DNA of 64,000 nucleotides from Cranoglanis bouderius (GCA_023630585.1 CM042555.1:4685001-4749000), one strand, 5' to 3'; shown: positions 44,601 through 56,860, counted from the stretch's first letter. Made by a program: numbers and translations. The notes: generated by a model from the sequence alone, not told the origin.

Positions 44601-44701
44601 AAAATGTGTGTGTGTGTGTTTCTTTCCCCCTTTACCTGTCCTGTCTCCAGGTCTCTATAAAGACCGATGAGTTGGTTATTCTGTGTGACAGCAGGTCCCT
44701 T

Positions 44702-44816
<115 letters not shown>

Positions 44817-44879
44817 CACATGCTCATGATAAACACATCGAGCAGTTCATTTCGTTAACTGCCTGTGAGTAGACCTGTC

Positions 44880-46120
44880 AGACCCATGAGCCTCCTGGTT
44901 AACGGGCTGCCATGGCAACGCCGCTCAGTATCCTCGAGGGTTAAACGGCTACTCAGGTGTGTCACGACTGCCTCTAACACACTGAGACTGAACCGTTAAC
45001 ACGGCAACGGCCCGCTCCTGTCCTTTCTATTCATCACGGTGACATTTCTGTTACTTCGGTCTCCATATTGGCTGTTTTCAACTTCAAGCCACTTTCAGTT
45101 AAAGTCGACGGGTCAAAATTAGGCATCAGTATCAGAAATCTGAGCCAGGAATATACAACACGTACGATAGTATGCATCGTACATCGTACGTAGACTATGA
45201 CTCATAAGTTTTGGCACACTAGTTTGAATGTATGCGTTTTGATAAAGGGTTACGGTTGAAAATTGTTTCTAAGACAGTTATAAATATTGATGTTAATGCC
45301 TCTGTGTAAATGTATTTATTTCTGAATGAAACATTATTTATTTATTTATTTATTTATTTTTATTTTGCATTTTTGCTTAAAACCATGTGTTTCCCCAGAC
45401 AATGACTTATTTGGGATTATTTGGGATTCAAAGTGTACTTTTTTCCTTTTCTTTTTTTTTTTTTTTGTAAAAAAAAAAAAAAAAAAAAAAGTTTTTAATT
45501 CTAGCTAATTTTCCCAAAATAGTTTTGATTTGAACTGAGGAGGAGCGGTGAGTAGCCCGGCTGATTTTGGAACTTATTTAGGTAAAAGCTTCCCGGGTGA
45601 AGCCGGTTGAAAGGAGGGTGCCAAAACTTCATCACGAGTATCGTTAAGAATATAAAAGCGCTTTTGATTTGTTTAACACTTTTCTTGGTCACTACATACA
45701 GTAATCCCATATGTTATTCAGTATTTTTAATGTCTTCATTATTAATCTAAAATAGTAGAAAATACGGAAAAATGAAGCACACGTGCGTCCGAACTTTAGT
45801 CCGTTCCGAAGACTGCACTCCAACTTAAGTGTCATAGTGTGCCTGGATGGGTGTAAAATGTCTTGGATTCTCAACGGGTTACTGGGAGAAACCATCTGTT
45901 CTTTTCCCATGTCTTAATTTGCATTAGTGTTTAAAGTAGAAACCCATAAATGCCTCACGTTAAAAAAAAGAAGAAAAAAAAAGCACTATCTTTAGAAGCA
46001 CTATAGAAAAACTCCTGGTGTAAAAATAGATTTTCTCAGACTGAAGCTTGTTTGTGTATCAACCAAACCAATATCGCTTGTATATATTAAGTTATATATT
46101 GCTGGCTGGCTGCCGTGCTG
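44880..46120. other. Non-coding stretch
   Basis: It contains poly(T)/poly(A) runs (45451-45490) and ATTT repeats (45335-45362). No supported gene is present. Confidence 0.5.
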
Positions 46121-46134
46121 TCTCTTAAAATGGG

Positions 46135-46450
46135 CTTCAGCTAGCTCAGAACGTGACATCCTGCATTCTTACCAGCAAATTCTTACAATCAGATCATATT
46201 AGTCAGGTTTACTGTTTACTATTCTGCACTGATTTTTTGCATCATTGTTTAAAGCTCTCAGTGATTTAACTGATCTCCTGAAGCATAGCCCATTGTGAGC
46301 AGTTCCAGAGGATTACTCTCAGCTCAGCTGGGGGACGATCTTCATTTATAGTGTCCCTGAACTTTGAAATAAGATTCCAGAGAACATGTATAACGCTCTA
46401 TAGATTTATATTGTTTTTACATTCAACTTGGACTGGCTGCTTTAAATCCC
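46135..46450 (+). pseudogene. LINE-like reverse-transcriptase C-terminal remnant
   Basis: Broken frames read KALSDLTDLLKHSPL and FIYSVPEL, then NKIPENM after a stop. These match the 'aPxYLxdLL...fsvxaPxlWNxLP' text near the C-terminus of fish non-LTR retrotransposon proteins. The sequence is degraded with stops and ends near a GT tract. The clade is not determined. Confidence 0.4.
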
Positions 46451-46461
46451 TCAGGTAAGAG

Positions 46462-46504
46462 CGTGTGTGTGTGTGTGTGTGTGTGTGCGTGTGTGTGTGT
46501 GTGT
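46462..46504. repeat. (GT)n microsatellite
   Basis: About 20 GT units with one GC interruption. Confidence 0.95.
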
Positions 46505-46519
46505 ATGGATTGCCTGATG

Positions 46520-48150
46520 TCCCATCCAGTGTCAGGAATATGTAGTAGGTAGGAATGCCTTACTCTAAGCATGTAATATTGAAATGATAGAAGCATATGA
46601 TAGATCCAGCGTCACTCATCTCCGGAAGTGAACTCTGAATTGTTTTCAGTTTTATGGTTTAATGTAGAAAATTAAGGTTTTAAAAGAAACCCCAAGCACA
46701 TGTGAAAGGATAGGGCTGGACAATATGACAATATGATATTCATTTTATGATCAATTTATGATACATACTGTATTTTGCGATTATTGTCAGTCCCTTTAAC
46801 ACTCAACGACTACGTTGTTACTCATAATTACATGTAGCTAAAACTTGTTTGTTAAAATTTGTTTGTGTACAGACTCTTTCCTTTTTTTCCCCGTTGTTCC
46901 TAGTGTTCTGTTGGTTCTTTATTAGGCAAACTGAATGTGATGTATGCACTATATAGTAAAAAAAAAAAATGCCTTCCGGTATATTTTTGCCATATTGCAT
47001 AGGGCATGCATTCGCTGTACCTTGTAAGTACTTTTATATTACACGATATTTACACATTTTGCATTATTCCTTGCAGATAATAAACTATTAGGACAGTTTT
47101 AGGCTGTAGAACTCATTAAGTAGTCAGAATGTGTGTGTTTTTGTGGCTGTATGAGACGGAGTGAGAGAACGTATGTAAAGTGACAAGTTTTCTGGCATAT
47201 GCACAGAAGGTACTGTGTAAAATGTGTAGTGGATATTGGTGACCTTGTGTGTGTGTGTATGTGTGTATACTCCATGACAGTCCCTTGTAAACCCCCCTGT
47301 GACCCGATTCATGATGTTTTTGGCGCTCTGCTCATGTGCGCATGTGTCTGAACGCTTGTGTTTGTGCATGTTTTCTGAAGTCTGTCCACTGGCAGTGGTC
47401 ATCTCTCTCTCTGTGTCCCCTCCGAGAGTTACACTCTGATGTGATGAAGTGGCGGCCTGACCCAATTTCTGTCCCTGTCCCAAACTGCGGGCTGCCAGTG
47501 GCCCCAAAAACCTCAAACGCATGACGAACCCCAAATGAGGGCTTCAGTCAGGACAACACAAACCCACACCCAGACACACACACACGGACGGACATGCAGA
47601 AGCTCAGTGGGCCGAATTCAGAGTTGAGCTAAGTGTGCGTAGGGAGGATTTAATAACAAAATTGTGCACATCGTTATCTAGATCTCAGATATAACTACGA
47701 ATTGAAGCACTATCAGACAGTTAGGGTGGAGTTTATGTGCTACGCTGATTTTGGCCAAAGCATCTTTTTGTTGCTCGATATCATCTTGAATGAGGCCCAG
47801 TGCTAAGTCCAGCATCACTATCTGACAATTTGAGTTTTAACCACAATATGCCACATGCATACCTCAGAGGTGTGAACTACAGGTAGCAGATTTGCATACT
47901 CTGAATAGCGCACCCTGAAAATCAACTTAAGCAGCTGTGTAACCCGACTTACCCTGCATAAATATTAACTTAACTTTTGGACCGTTTTTTGAATCGTAAT
48001 GTGAGAACTAATCCAGAATGTTTGCTGTGTACTCATGGAATTAAAAAGTGCCTCGTTGAGCTTTTATCTGCCGACACCTTGAGTTGGTCTGGCCTTGATA
48101 AAGCCATCTGCTTCCCATCGAATATGGATGAAAGGTCTGCTTAATATCAC
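46520..48150. other. Non-coding stretch, no clear gene
   Basis: It holds short GT tracts (47245-47268) and a GC-balanced part at 47395-47530 that might be conserved (atgaagtggcggcctgaccc). No splice-bounded coding exon is seen. Confidence 0.35.
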
Positions 48151-48154
48151 TGGC

Positions 48155-48155
<1 letters not shown>

Positions 48156-48213
<58 letters not shown>
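48156..48213. repeat. (TG)n microsatellite
   Basis: About 29 uninterrupted units. Confidence 0.97.
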
Positions 48214-48216
<3 letters not shown>

Positions 48217-48469
48217 GTTGAATATAGTATGAGTTCCTTTTCCAGGACAGTCCCTTTCTTCCCCTCCTTCACTTATCTGTTCTTATCATGTTTAATACCT
48301 TTTCTGGACACAAGCTGGATGAAAGCCATCTATTAGAGGAGCATTAAGATGTTTTGATAGGCAGAACGAGAGAGAAAGAGAAAGAGAGATGTAATCACCA
48401 TAAGAGGTATTCACCTTATCTACTCCAACCTTGAAGGGTCCCTACGTCTTAGGACTTCTCTAACACACA

Positions 48470-48760
48470 CACATATATACACAGAGAGCTCGGCTCTCCC
48501 CTCTGCTCTTTGATTGACAGGTGCTGAAATGAGGCTGTGAATAGCTGTGGGCTCCGGCCTTCCAAATAACTCGTCCGTCAAATTACACCCCGCCCTCGCC
48601 TCGCTCCCCTGGTGGCCTGGGAGATCTATTTATTTGTCTGTTTATTTTCTTGGTTTAAATATTTGGTGGGGAAAATATTGAATTTTTGTCCCCTGGTCAG
48701 AGTGCTCATATTTAGTTAATAACGAGAGTAGAGGAGGTTGTTTGTTCTGAGAGCAGAGGA
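48470..48760. other. Candidate conserved non-coding element
   Basis: A unique block that includes ctttgattgacaggtgctga, gaatagctgtgggctccggc and gtcccctggtcagagtgctc stands out from simple-repeat DNA on both sides. No coding frame passes through it cleanly. Confidence 0.35.
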
Positions 48761-49172
48761 GGAGAGGGCAGGGAAGGAGAGGGCAACTTGATTTAAGGAA
48801 GTCCTTGGAGAAAGGAGGCGACCTTCTCTTACGCTGTGTAAACTGATGTCTTCTCTGTCTGTTTTACCCTTTTTTTTTTGGACAGCTGTTAGCTGAACGT
48901 CTCATTTTTTTTTTTTTTAACAACCGTTAAAAATAATATTCAAATAATAAACCGTTTCATTTGGTTTAATGACCAGGAAACACCTGTACATCTTGGTAAA
49001 CCTGTTCTCTCCTTGAAAATAGCAGGGTCTATGATGAAAATGTAGCCAGGAAACCTCTAGCTATTCCAAATACTATAAGTAATATTGCTAATATTAGTTA
49101 CATTTGCTAGCTGGCATCGACACAAGTGTAAGTTCGAATTACATTACCATATTCCAAACAATTTATTATAAT

Positions 49173-49554
49173 CAGTCCCTCCGGGATTTCGTGAGTCTGC
49201 GATCGCAAGAAATGAACACGAAATCAAGCAAACTCCGCAAAATTCGGAGGAGCTTGCAATTTTTCAAAATCACCTCAGATTTTCCACAGATTTGGGCCAA
49301 GACACGTCATGTGACGTCATCACAACGTGCATTCAGCCAAAGACCTCTTTGATTCACGCTCATCAAACATGAGTACAGCTAAAAGGTCCCATTTACCAAC
49401 AAAGCTCACTGCGAATTGAAATTGAAATTTCAAGTAGCACAAAACAAAAACCCACAAATTTTGCACAAAAAGCACAAAAATCTCACAAATTTAAAAAAAA
49501 AAAAAAAAAGCTGCAGCAATCACAGAAAAACTCTGCGAAATCCTGTACGGACTG
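49173..49554. mobile_element. Small TIR element (hAT-like), 382 bp
   Basis: The left end cagtccctccgggatttcg and the right end, inverted, cagtccgtacaggatttcg agree at 16 of 19 positions. The inside is rich in cacaaa(aa) words with a poly(A) run. No transposase is present. I could not see a clean 8-bp target duplication, so the superfamily is inferred only from the end sequence. Confidence 0.7.
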
Positions 49555-49599
49555 TTTAAAGTAGTCGAAATATATCATAAGGCTGAAGATTTTGTTAAA

Positions 49600-50180
49600 C
49601 ACAAACGTTAGTTAGCTAGCTGACTAGCTTGCAATTATAAAAGGTAGAGTAGGATTTCATTATCTGTATCTCAAATCTCAAATTTACGGTCTCATATTCC
49701 CGAACAAAAGTTAACAAAAGCTAGCTAGCTATATAAAACCTAGCTAACTAGCTCAAACGATGTACAAAAAAATACATCGTGAACAATCAGAATCAATCCC
49801 ATGTTAATTTGTTAGGCCATTTTAAAAATAAAAACAATTTAACGTGAAATTCAGATGAATAAATACATGATTAGATCGCTCAACATTGTTTGAGGCTAGT
49901 TAGGTACAGGTTGAATAGTCATTGTAAAAAAAAAAAAAAAAAAGGAAACAAATCAAGAAAACACTAGTCCAGGGTCCGTCAAATGATGTACCGCGGTCTG
50001 GATGTAGACCAGCAAGAAATGTCTGATGCGTCTGATGCGTCTTGTTTATAGCCATGAATTTATCATTAAGCATTAAAAGATAACTGTTGGCCTTTTACTT
50101 GTTATCCGGACCCATCTGTAGCTGGAACCTCACAAATTTTAGCTTGTCCTAGTAGTTTAAGAAAGCGAGGGAGGATAAAA
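49600..50180. other. AT-rich stretch with many tagctagc words
   Basis: The words agctagct, tagctaac and ctagctagctat recur at 49611-49760. There is no gene. The same word bias returns at 51.7-52.4 kb and 56.9-57.9 kb. Confidence 0.5.
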
Positions 50181-50183
50181 TAG

Positions 50184-50186
<3 letters not shown>

Positions 50187-50219
<33 letters not shown>
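50187..50219. repeat. (GA)n microsatellite
   Basis: About 16 GA units. A second GA tract of about 13 units lies at 50444-50470. Confidence 0.95.
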
Positions 50220-50223
<4 letters not shown>

Positions 50224-50269
50224 TTTCTCTTTTACTTAACTGATCTACTGTCATGTCTAACCATGTCCT

Positions 50270-50690
50270 CCAGCCATGATGATGTCTCGGTGTGTACTGC
50301 TGGTGTTAACACGAGCCTGCGGCTCATCAATACAGTCGATTAGCAAATGCCACCGCTCTCAAATGCACTGTCATCAGGAACACAACCACTGTATTTTCCT
50401 CCATAGTCGTAATTTGCGCTTTCAAAGCTTTAAGAGAGTGACTGAGAGAGAGAGAGAGAGAGAGAGAGAGCTAAGCCCCTGCCTTGTGAGATCAGTGATT
50501 TCATATCCCTCTATCAGTAAGTTAATATGTATGACAGTGTGTTCCGCCCAGCGCATTGATTCCTGTTTAAAAGGCTCGGCTTAGTCAATACTCGCCCATC
50601 TGTCTCTCTTAGCTCATAAATGAAGTGGCCAGCATTGACCAGCCAGCGCTGTCTATAAAATCCAACACACTAATGAAGACTTACACACAA
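50270..50690. other. Candidate conserved non-coding blocks around a GA tract
   Basis: Unique blocks 50275-50430 (gcaaatgccaccgctctcaa, ctgtcatcaggaacacaacc) and 50490-50680 (gtgatttcatatccctctat, agctcataaatgaagtggcc, tgaccagccagcgctgtcta) look constrained. The frame at 50276 runs into the GA repeat and is not credible as protein. Confidence 0.4.
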
Positions 50691-50726
50691 ACCCACATAC
50701 ACATGCACTATATGCATAAATGCTAA

Positions 50727-50728
<2 letters not shown>

Positions 50729-50786
<58 letters not shown>

Positions 50787-50890
50787 ACACACACACACAC
50801 ATACACTGACTCCAATCGTGATAATTGCAGACCGGTCCCTTGTCAATGGAAAGACAGCCATTCTGGTACCATAGATTTTTTCCCCCTCCT

Positions 50891-50944
<54 letters not shown>

Positions 50945-50951
50945 TCTCTCC
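50729..50951. repeat. (AC)n and (TC)n microsatellites
   Basis: An AC tract (50729-50800) and a TC tract (50890-50951) are separated by 90 bases of unique sequence. A (GCT)n patch follows at about 50961-50976. Confidence 0.95.
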
Positions 50952-50984
50952 TCGTCTCCGCTGCTGCTGCTGCTGTGTAGGTCA

Positions 50985-51200
50985 GCTTTAAAGGTTGTGT
51001 CTGCTCATTTGTCAGACATTGTTAGCCCAAAGCATGCAGGCGTCCACTGTTTGTCATCTTGATCAATTATGGATCATACGTGCCGACTCGTTTGCTTTGG
51101 ACTGCCCAGTGCGCTTATTCATAACTCGCGCTCGATATTTCAGCCCTCGCTCGCTTTTCAATCGCGGCAAATTAATGTTGCCATTAACTTACTGTAGATA
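50985..51200. other. Candidate conserved non-coding element
   Basis: A unique, balanced block reads gtcagctttaaaggttgtgt, cttgatcaattatggatcat, gcgcttattcataactcgcg and gcggcaaattaatgttgcca. It sits between TC and AT microsatellites. The 70-codon frame through it has no splice context. Confidence 0.42.
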
Positions 51201-51217
51201 TAGGTGATAAATACAGG

Positions 51218-51222
<5 letters not shown>

Positions 51223-51294
<72 letters not shown>
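51223..51294. repeat. (AT)n microsatellite
   Basis: About 36 uninterrupted AT units. Confidence 0.97.
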
Positions 51295-51297
<3 letters not shown>

Positions 51298-51689
51298 AGT
51301 CATGCTCGGACTCAGACTGCTGTAGGATGTAATGTTAAAGATTAGGGCTTTGTCAGAAACAACTGAAAATCAACAAGTAAGGAGTAAATTAGCAGCCTGA
51401 ATAAAGCATCATTTCTATAAATTCTCTAACTGCAACATCGTCACTTGACACCTAACAATGACACGAACATTTTCATAAGATGATGTTGATTTAACACATC
51501 CTGATTTTCTATTTCAGATTCTTTTCTGCTTGTTTTTATTTTTAACACCAAACACATTCCTGAAAATGGCCTAAAACATTCTCCACACTTTTACTCTCAT
51601 TAAATATGTCAGGATCTTTAATTGAACATGAATATTCAGTTAGGAAATGTCCCCTGGCAACAATAACAACCTGATATGACTGACATTTG

Positions 51690-52400
51690 TTACAATAGCT
51701 GGCTAGCTAATAGCTAATAAACTAGCAAAACATTTGTCACAGGTGGACATGAGTGATTTCAGTATCTTCAGTATATTCAGTATACACTCAAACATACTCA
51801 TTTGACTTTTTTCAATGATTTATTTGCAACCAAATCTATTAAAATGCACCCATAACACCCAAAATCTCTTCACTGCTAATCTTAGCTGAGTTAGCTAGCT
51901 GGCTAGTTATCAGCTAGCAAACTAGCTCTCATTTGTCACAGCCAGGCACAAGTATTTTACTCTCTGAGTCTTGATTTGTGTTTTTATTCTCACAGCAGCG
52001 AAACCTGTCAAAAATGTACCATAACAACCAAAACTGTTTATCACTAATATTAGCTAAGTTAGCTAGCTATCTTGTTAACCGCTAGCACACTAGCTCGCAT
52101 TGATCACAAGTTGGAGTTGGAGTATCTAGGTCTCGATTCCTTTTTCATTTTCCTGGAGGATTATTTAATAGTAGTCAGTCCTGTCAGAATAGATGATAAT
52201 AATCAAACTATTTTCTTATTAGCTATAGTATGTTAGTTAGTTAGCAAGCAAGCTAGCTTAGTATGAAGATTCAGTGGCTAAAAGTTCCACGTTCGTTTAA
52301 TAAGCTATTGCAATCAATAAATTGATGTCTGCTGTCTCTGTACTGAAAAAATCTGCTTGAAATGGAAACATGAATTTAGCACTAAATGCTAAAACATCTA
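51690..52400. repeat. Degenerate tandem repeat, period about 170-190 bp
   Basis: Copies start with ttagctagct-type words at about 51697, 51891, 52059 and 52233. Each has the order: tagctagc cluster, 'aaactagctc.catttgtcac', then a T-rich part and 'aatgtaccataacaaccaaaa'. The copies are diverged. The 168-174-base spacing of the later copies is close to nucleosome length, as in many satellites. Confidence 0.65.
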
Positions 52401-52751
52401 TATAATCAGAATTAGCCATTTTTAGCCATTAGCATAGCTAACTTTTATTTATTTATTTATTTAATTTTTACTTCAGAATTACTTTACAAAAAAATAAATC
52501 CACACTTTCCATAACTTGTTTTTGTCTCCTTGAATAATTTATTTCCTCTCAAGCCAGGAAGTGGAAATGAGCGTACATATTTGCAGGTCAGTGTGTGTTT
52601 TTCAGTTAAACAGAAAAAAGGCAGAGTCATCTTTGTCCTTTGACCTTTGACCTTGGGCACACATCTTGAGCATCCGCCTTCGCAAACGAGGTCCGAGGCC
52701 AGAGGGGAAAGTTCGGCGCGAGGAAATAGTTCATCTGAGCTGAGTAGAGTG

Positions 52752-52754
<3 letters not shown>

Positions 52755-52796
<42 letters not shown>

Positions 52797-52906
52797 GAGT
52801 GTATGTGTGTGTATTATCTGAGAAAAATGATATTTCTAAACTTTTCTAGGCTCAGAGCGTCATGCAGCGATATTGTGAAGACTGCGGCCTCTCTTTTGAG
52901 TTCGCA

Positions 52907-52978
<72 letters not shown>

Positions 52979-53531
52979 CTCGATAAAAAAAAAAAAAAAG
53001 AGCCGCCGGATCCTCTCCCCAGTTTCCGGATCAATCCGTCTCCCAGCATGCACTGCACGCCTGACCTCAAAGCTAAACACAAGGCCTGCACTATAAAGCA
53101 GCACACACCGGGGTGTTCGGCCTTGAAGTTGCACTCAGCATCAAATAACGGGATTATTGTATTACAGTGTGTGAAGGTGTGTGAGTGTGTGGGTGCATGT
53201 TGGAGGGGGAGTACATTGTTGTTGAGCATGCGTATCTTTAGTAGTCTTGCCGTGTATTTACCTGTAGGCTTTTTCTCCGGGATGAGAGCGAGACAGCTCG
53301 AGAAAGACAACTCAGCCTGCCGTCTTTCCTCTTTGTTCATCCCTCCTCTTTCTCTCCCTCTCTCCTTCTCTCCTTCTCTCCCTCTCTCTCTCTCTCTCCC
53401 TCCGTCTTCTTCTCCTCTCTTGTTCTTTTGCCCTCTTGCTCCATCCGGGGAGTCATTATTGCTTTGGTGAATATTTCATGGCGCTCAATACATCTGAACA
53501 CAGACACCTGCCAACCTCTCTTATGTGCACA

Positions 53532-53578
<47 letters not shown>

Positions 53579-53623
53579 CAGATCATAGATCAAAATAGCA
53601 CTCTCCTGCAGCTGGGCCGGGCG

Positions 53624-53679
<56 letters not shown>

Positions 53680-53878
53680 GTTTTTTCCCTCCCTCTCTCT
53701 CGTACACACCTATACACCACATACAGTCATAATACGCCACTTGACAGACGTCTTTTTATGAACTGATGGAGATCTTTTCTCTGTTGTTCTCTCTGTGGCC
53801 ACTTCCTTTTGCTTTGCTCAGAGCTTTTTCCTACCGATTCCTTAGATGAAAAGGGAGCTTCTGAGGGTGCCAGAGTTC

Positions 53879-53955
<77 letters not shown>

Positions 53956-54041
53956 TGCGCGTGTGTTAGTGTGAGATAGACACCAAGTGTGAATACTAAC
54001 CTGCTTCTTGCCTCCATTTCTGACCTTGAAAACACCTCTGT

Positions 54042-54074
<33 letters not shown>

Positions 54075-54244
54075 GTGTGTTGTGTTACTCTTACCAACCG
54101 ATCACACTGTAGTATTTTTTTCTCTCCTCCCTCTTTCTGTTCCATATTTGTTTCTTTTTTCTTGAAAGGACTCAAAAGGATCAAGTTTGCAATGAAATAT
54201 TAATTTGCGATTTAAGCGCCTCGCAACTCCTGCATGAGTGAGTG

Positions 54245-54276
<32 letters not shown>

Positions 54277-54318
54277 CGTGCGTGCGTGCGTGAGTGCGTG
54301 TGTGTGTGCGTGCGTGTG
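52755..54318. repeat. Very dense microsatellite cluster
   Basis: Within 1.57 kb: (GT)n 52755-52792, (GT)n 52909-52974, CT-rich 53340-53402, (CA)n 53529-53577, (CT)n 53629-53674, (GT)n 53881-53966 ending in GCGCGTGCGCGTG, (CT)n 54042-54069 and GT/CGTG 54241-54318. The GT and CA tracts have opposite strand polarity and could pair. Apparent frames through these tracts are repeat artefacts. Confidence 0.97.
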
Positions 54319-54470
54319 TGCACGAGTCCTCATCCATAAGTAAGCACACTCTGGTCATCTCCAGGTCTGGCTGTCAAGTCAGCTGATGTTTTCTGTGTCT
54401 GTTTGAAGTGCTGCTTTTTTCACTTCTCCTTCATCGGCGTGCATTCAGAGCTTCAGAGCCGTGAAAAGCT

Positions 54471-54493
54471 TTCTTCTTCTTCTTCTTCTTCTT
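54471..54493. repeat. (TTC)n trinucleotide tract
   Basis: About 7 TTC units (pure pyrimidine on this strand), with an unbroken purine strand opposite. Confidence 0.9.
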
Positions 54494-55060
54494 GCTTCAC
54501 AGATACAAACACTCACAGTAGTGGGTACCTACTCTTAACCCTTAGAGGATGATTTTAAAACCCAATTTAAAACCGAGAGAATATCCTCTTTCCAATGATA
54601 GCAAAAGCGTACTTATAGGACGGACTCGCCTCTGTGCGAACTTTGTCGCCTTATATTTCACCTGCAATTGAATAAAAGAACGAAATCGAGTTTTCGTTTT
54701 CGCCGTCAGTGTTCCAGCACTTCCTACTTCCTGTCACAGGCTTTTCTGAATGAGAATAGTGACATCACCGCCAGTGTAGATTTGTTTAAAGCTGAAAAAT
54801 CCTACCGCTGAATACCCTCATAATCCTCCATATTTGCATTACTCATATTTAATAACTATTTTTTTGTCTATTATTTTAGTTTAGATGGACATCCAGTTTC
54901 TCACAAAAGGCCATTCCGGGGTGCTTGTGTAAAATAAAAATACAAATTCTAATGAATTCTGTAGTTTTTGTCAGCCATGATTTATGTCACTGTCAAAATG
55001 TTGATATTTCTAGAATACACACACTCTGCATTAATCATTAAAGATATTTATACTTATATG

Positions 55061-55675
55061 GGTAACACTTTACAATAACAGTACATGAATTAATACCTGA
55101 ATTAGTAATTACTTAAATATGAACTAATGATGAGTTAAGGCGTGTACTGATTAAAAACTAAATCAAACCTGCACTGTAAGACAGAATATGGATTAAATAT
55201 GCATCATTTCAAATTGTTTATAATATTTGCCATATGCAGCTGCGTACGCAAACATCATCGGATAGTGTCGAGATGGAATCATCGGTGTATATTATTAGTG
55301 CGTCTTTCTACGTCCGATAAGGAGGATCAATCTAAATTATGAAAGTAATCCGGCTCAATCCAGTGATGTCTGTGTACGCAGCTGCACATGGCAAATTATA
55401 TAAACAGTTTGAAATGATGCACGTTTCATTCATATTCTTTCTTATGGAGCATGTTTGATTTACGTGTTACTACGTGTCAATTTAAACATTCGTTAACAAA
55501 CATGTACTAACATGCACTTCAGGTGGTCGTTGTTCACGCATGAACTCACATCGTAGATAAGGTTAGCTCTTCATTAGTTCAAGATTAGTACACGCCTTAA
55601 CTCATCATTAGTTCATATTTAAGTAAGTATGAATCCAGGTATTAATTCATGTACTGTTATTGTAAAGTGTTACAT
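55061..55675. mobile_element. 615-bp foldback element with candidate target duplication
   Basis: The left arm starts ggtaacactttacaataaca and the right arm ends tgttattgtaaagtgttaca, with inverted similarity for at least 85 bases (through tgatgagttaaggcgtgtac / gtacacgccttaactcatca). A second inverted pair lies inside: catcatttcaaattgtttat...gcagctgcgtacgc (from about 55203) and gtacgcagctgc...aaacagtttgaaatgatgca (to about 55420). The word ttatatg flanks both ends exactly (55054-55060 and 55676-55682), an apparent 7-8-bp target duplication. It has no coding capacity. Confidence 0.85.
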
Positions 55676-55699
55676 TTATATGTTAGTCTCTTTAAGAAA

Positions 55700-56860
55700 A
55701 CCATAGTGTCGAGCCTACTATAGTGTCTCCATAATGCTTAAGCCCAAATTCTGACTAACAGCACGTTATTAATTTCTGCTTGTTTCCACAAAGGGTGCCA
55801 ATAATTCCAGGAGTTACCGTATATAATACCCGTGCTGAACATTCCACACCCATACATGCATACAAACAAGATGAAAAACTGGAACAAATGTTTTGGAGAA
55901 GTGCCCTGGCTGAAACAGTAGTGTGTTTTATTTCCCAGTGACCCGTCGGGAGTGTGATCGCTCAGCTACCGACCGACGGCGCGAGAGAGGAGAAACGGAG
56001 CGGGAAAGATGTAAAGTAATATGTTTTATTCCGTCCTGCGGCTTCTGCCGATTACAGGAATAAAAGTCAGTCCTGTTTAGTATGAGTGAGTTGCAGAGAG
56101 GTGTTGATGGAGAGGGAAGAAGAGAGAGAGGAAATAGAGAGAGAGCGCAGAATGAGTTTGGATTAAGGCGGCTAAGGCGGTAATCTGGGCTGAACAGAGG
56201 GACGACTGAAAGGGAAGAGTGTGTCTGTCTTTGGGCAGAGGGAGTTACAGAAGGTCATGGGCATCTTTTAGACCTGTGTGTATGTGTGTGAGAGAGAGAG
56301 ATAGCGAGCAAACTCCTGTAGGTTGGTAGACATTCATCAAAAGGAAGTGAGATTATATAAGGAGTGATGTGAGACGGAGGATTTTCTGGTTTCTGTGTGT
56401 GTGAGTGTGTGATCCGTGGATAAATGCAGTTGAACTGAACACCTTGCCTTTCTCAGAGGTCAGCTTTACTCTCGGCACACAGTTGCCTTCCTGCACTTCT
56501 TCCTTTCAACCTGCTGCTTTCCCTCGGCTATGAGAGAAAAGCATTCTGATGTGTTTCTGTGTGTGTGAGAGAGTGAGTGAGTAAATCTCTGAGTAATAAC
56601 TTTATTGATTTGAATTCCACTTTATCCGTTCAGCTGCGCTTTCATGCTGACAGACAGGGCCTAAGTGAGTAAACCTGCTCATACAAATAGAGTCTGAGAA
56701 AGATCACACCTTCTGAGTCCTCCGTCGTGGCCGTGTATTTTCCTCAGGAGCCGACGTGTGGGTGTTTTGAGCTAATCACTAAGCAAGTGGACGAACAGAC
56801 TGTAGATCATATTATCTTTACTTTTTACCCTTCAAAGTTGAAGTAAGCGCTAGTAGTCAG
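55700..56860. other. Non-coding stretch with GA/GT-rich patches
   Basis: Purine-rich patches lie at 55981-56005 and 56100-56150, and GT/GA mixes at 56277-56305 and 56391-56412. No supported gene. Confidence 0.5.

Noticed and set aside
50276..50584. 102-codon frame starting MMMSRCVLLVLTRACG
   Set aside because: It runs straight into a GA microsatellite (Glu-Arg repeat) with no splice signals. It is better seen as a candidate non-coding block.
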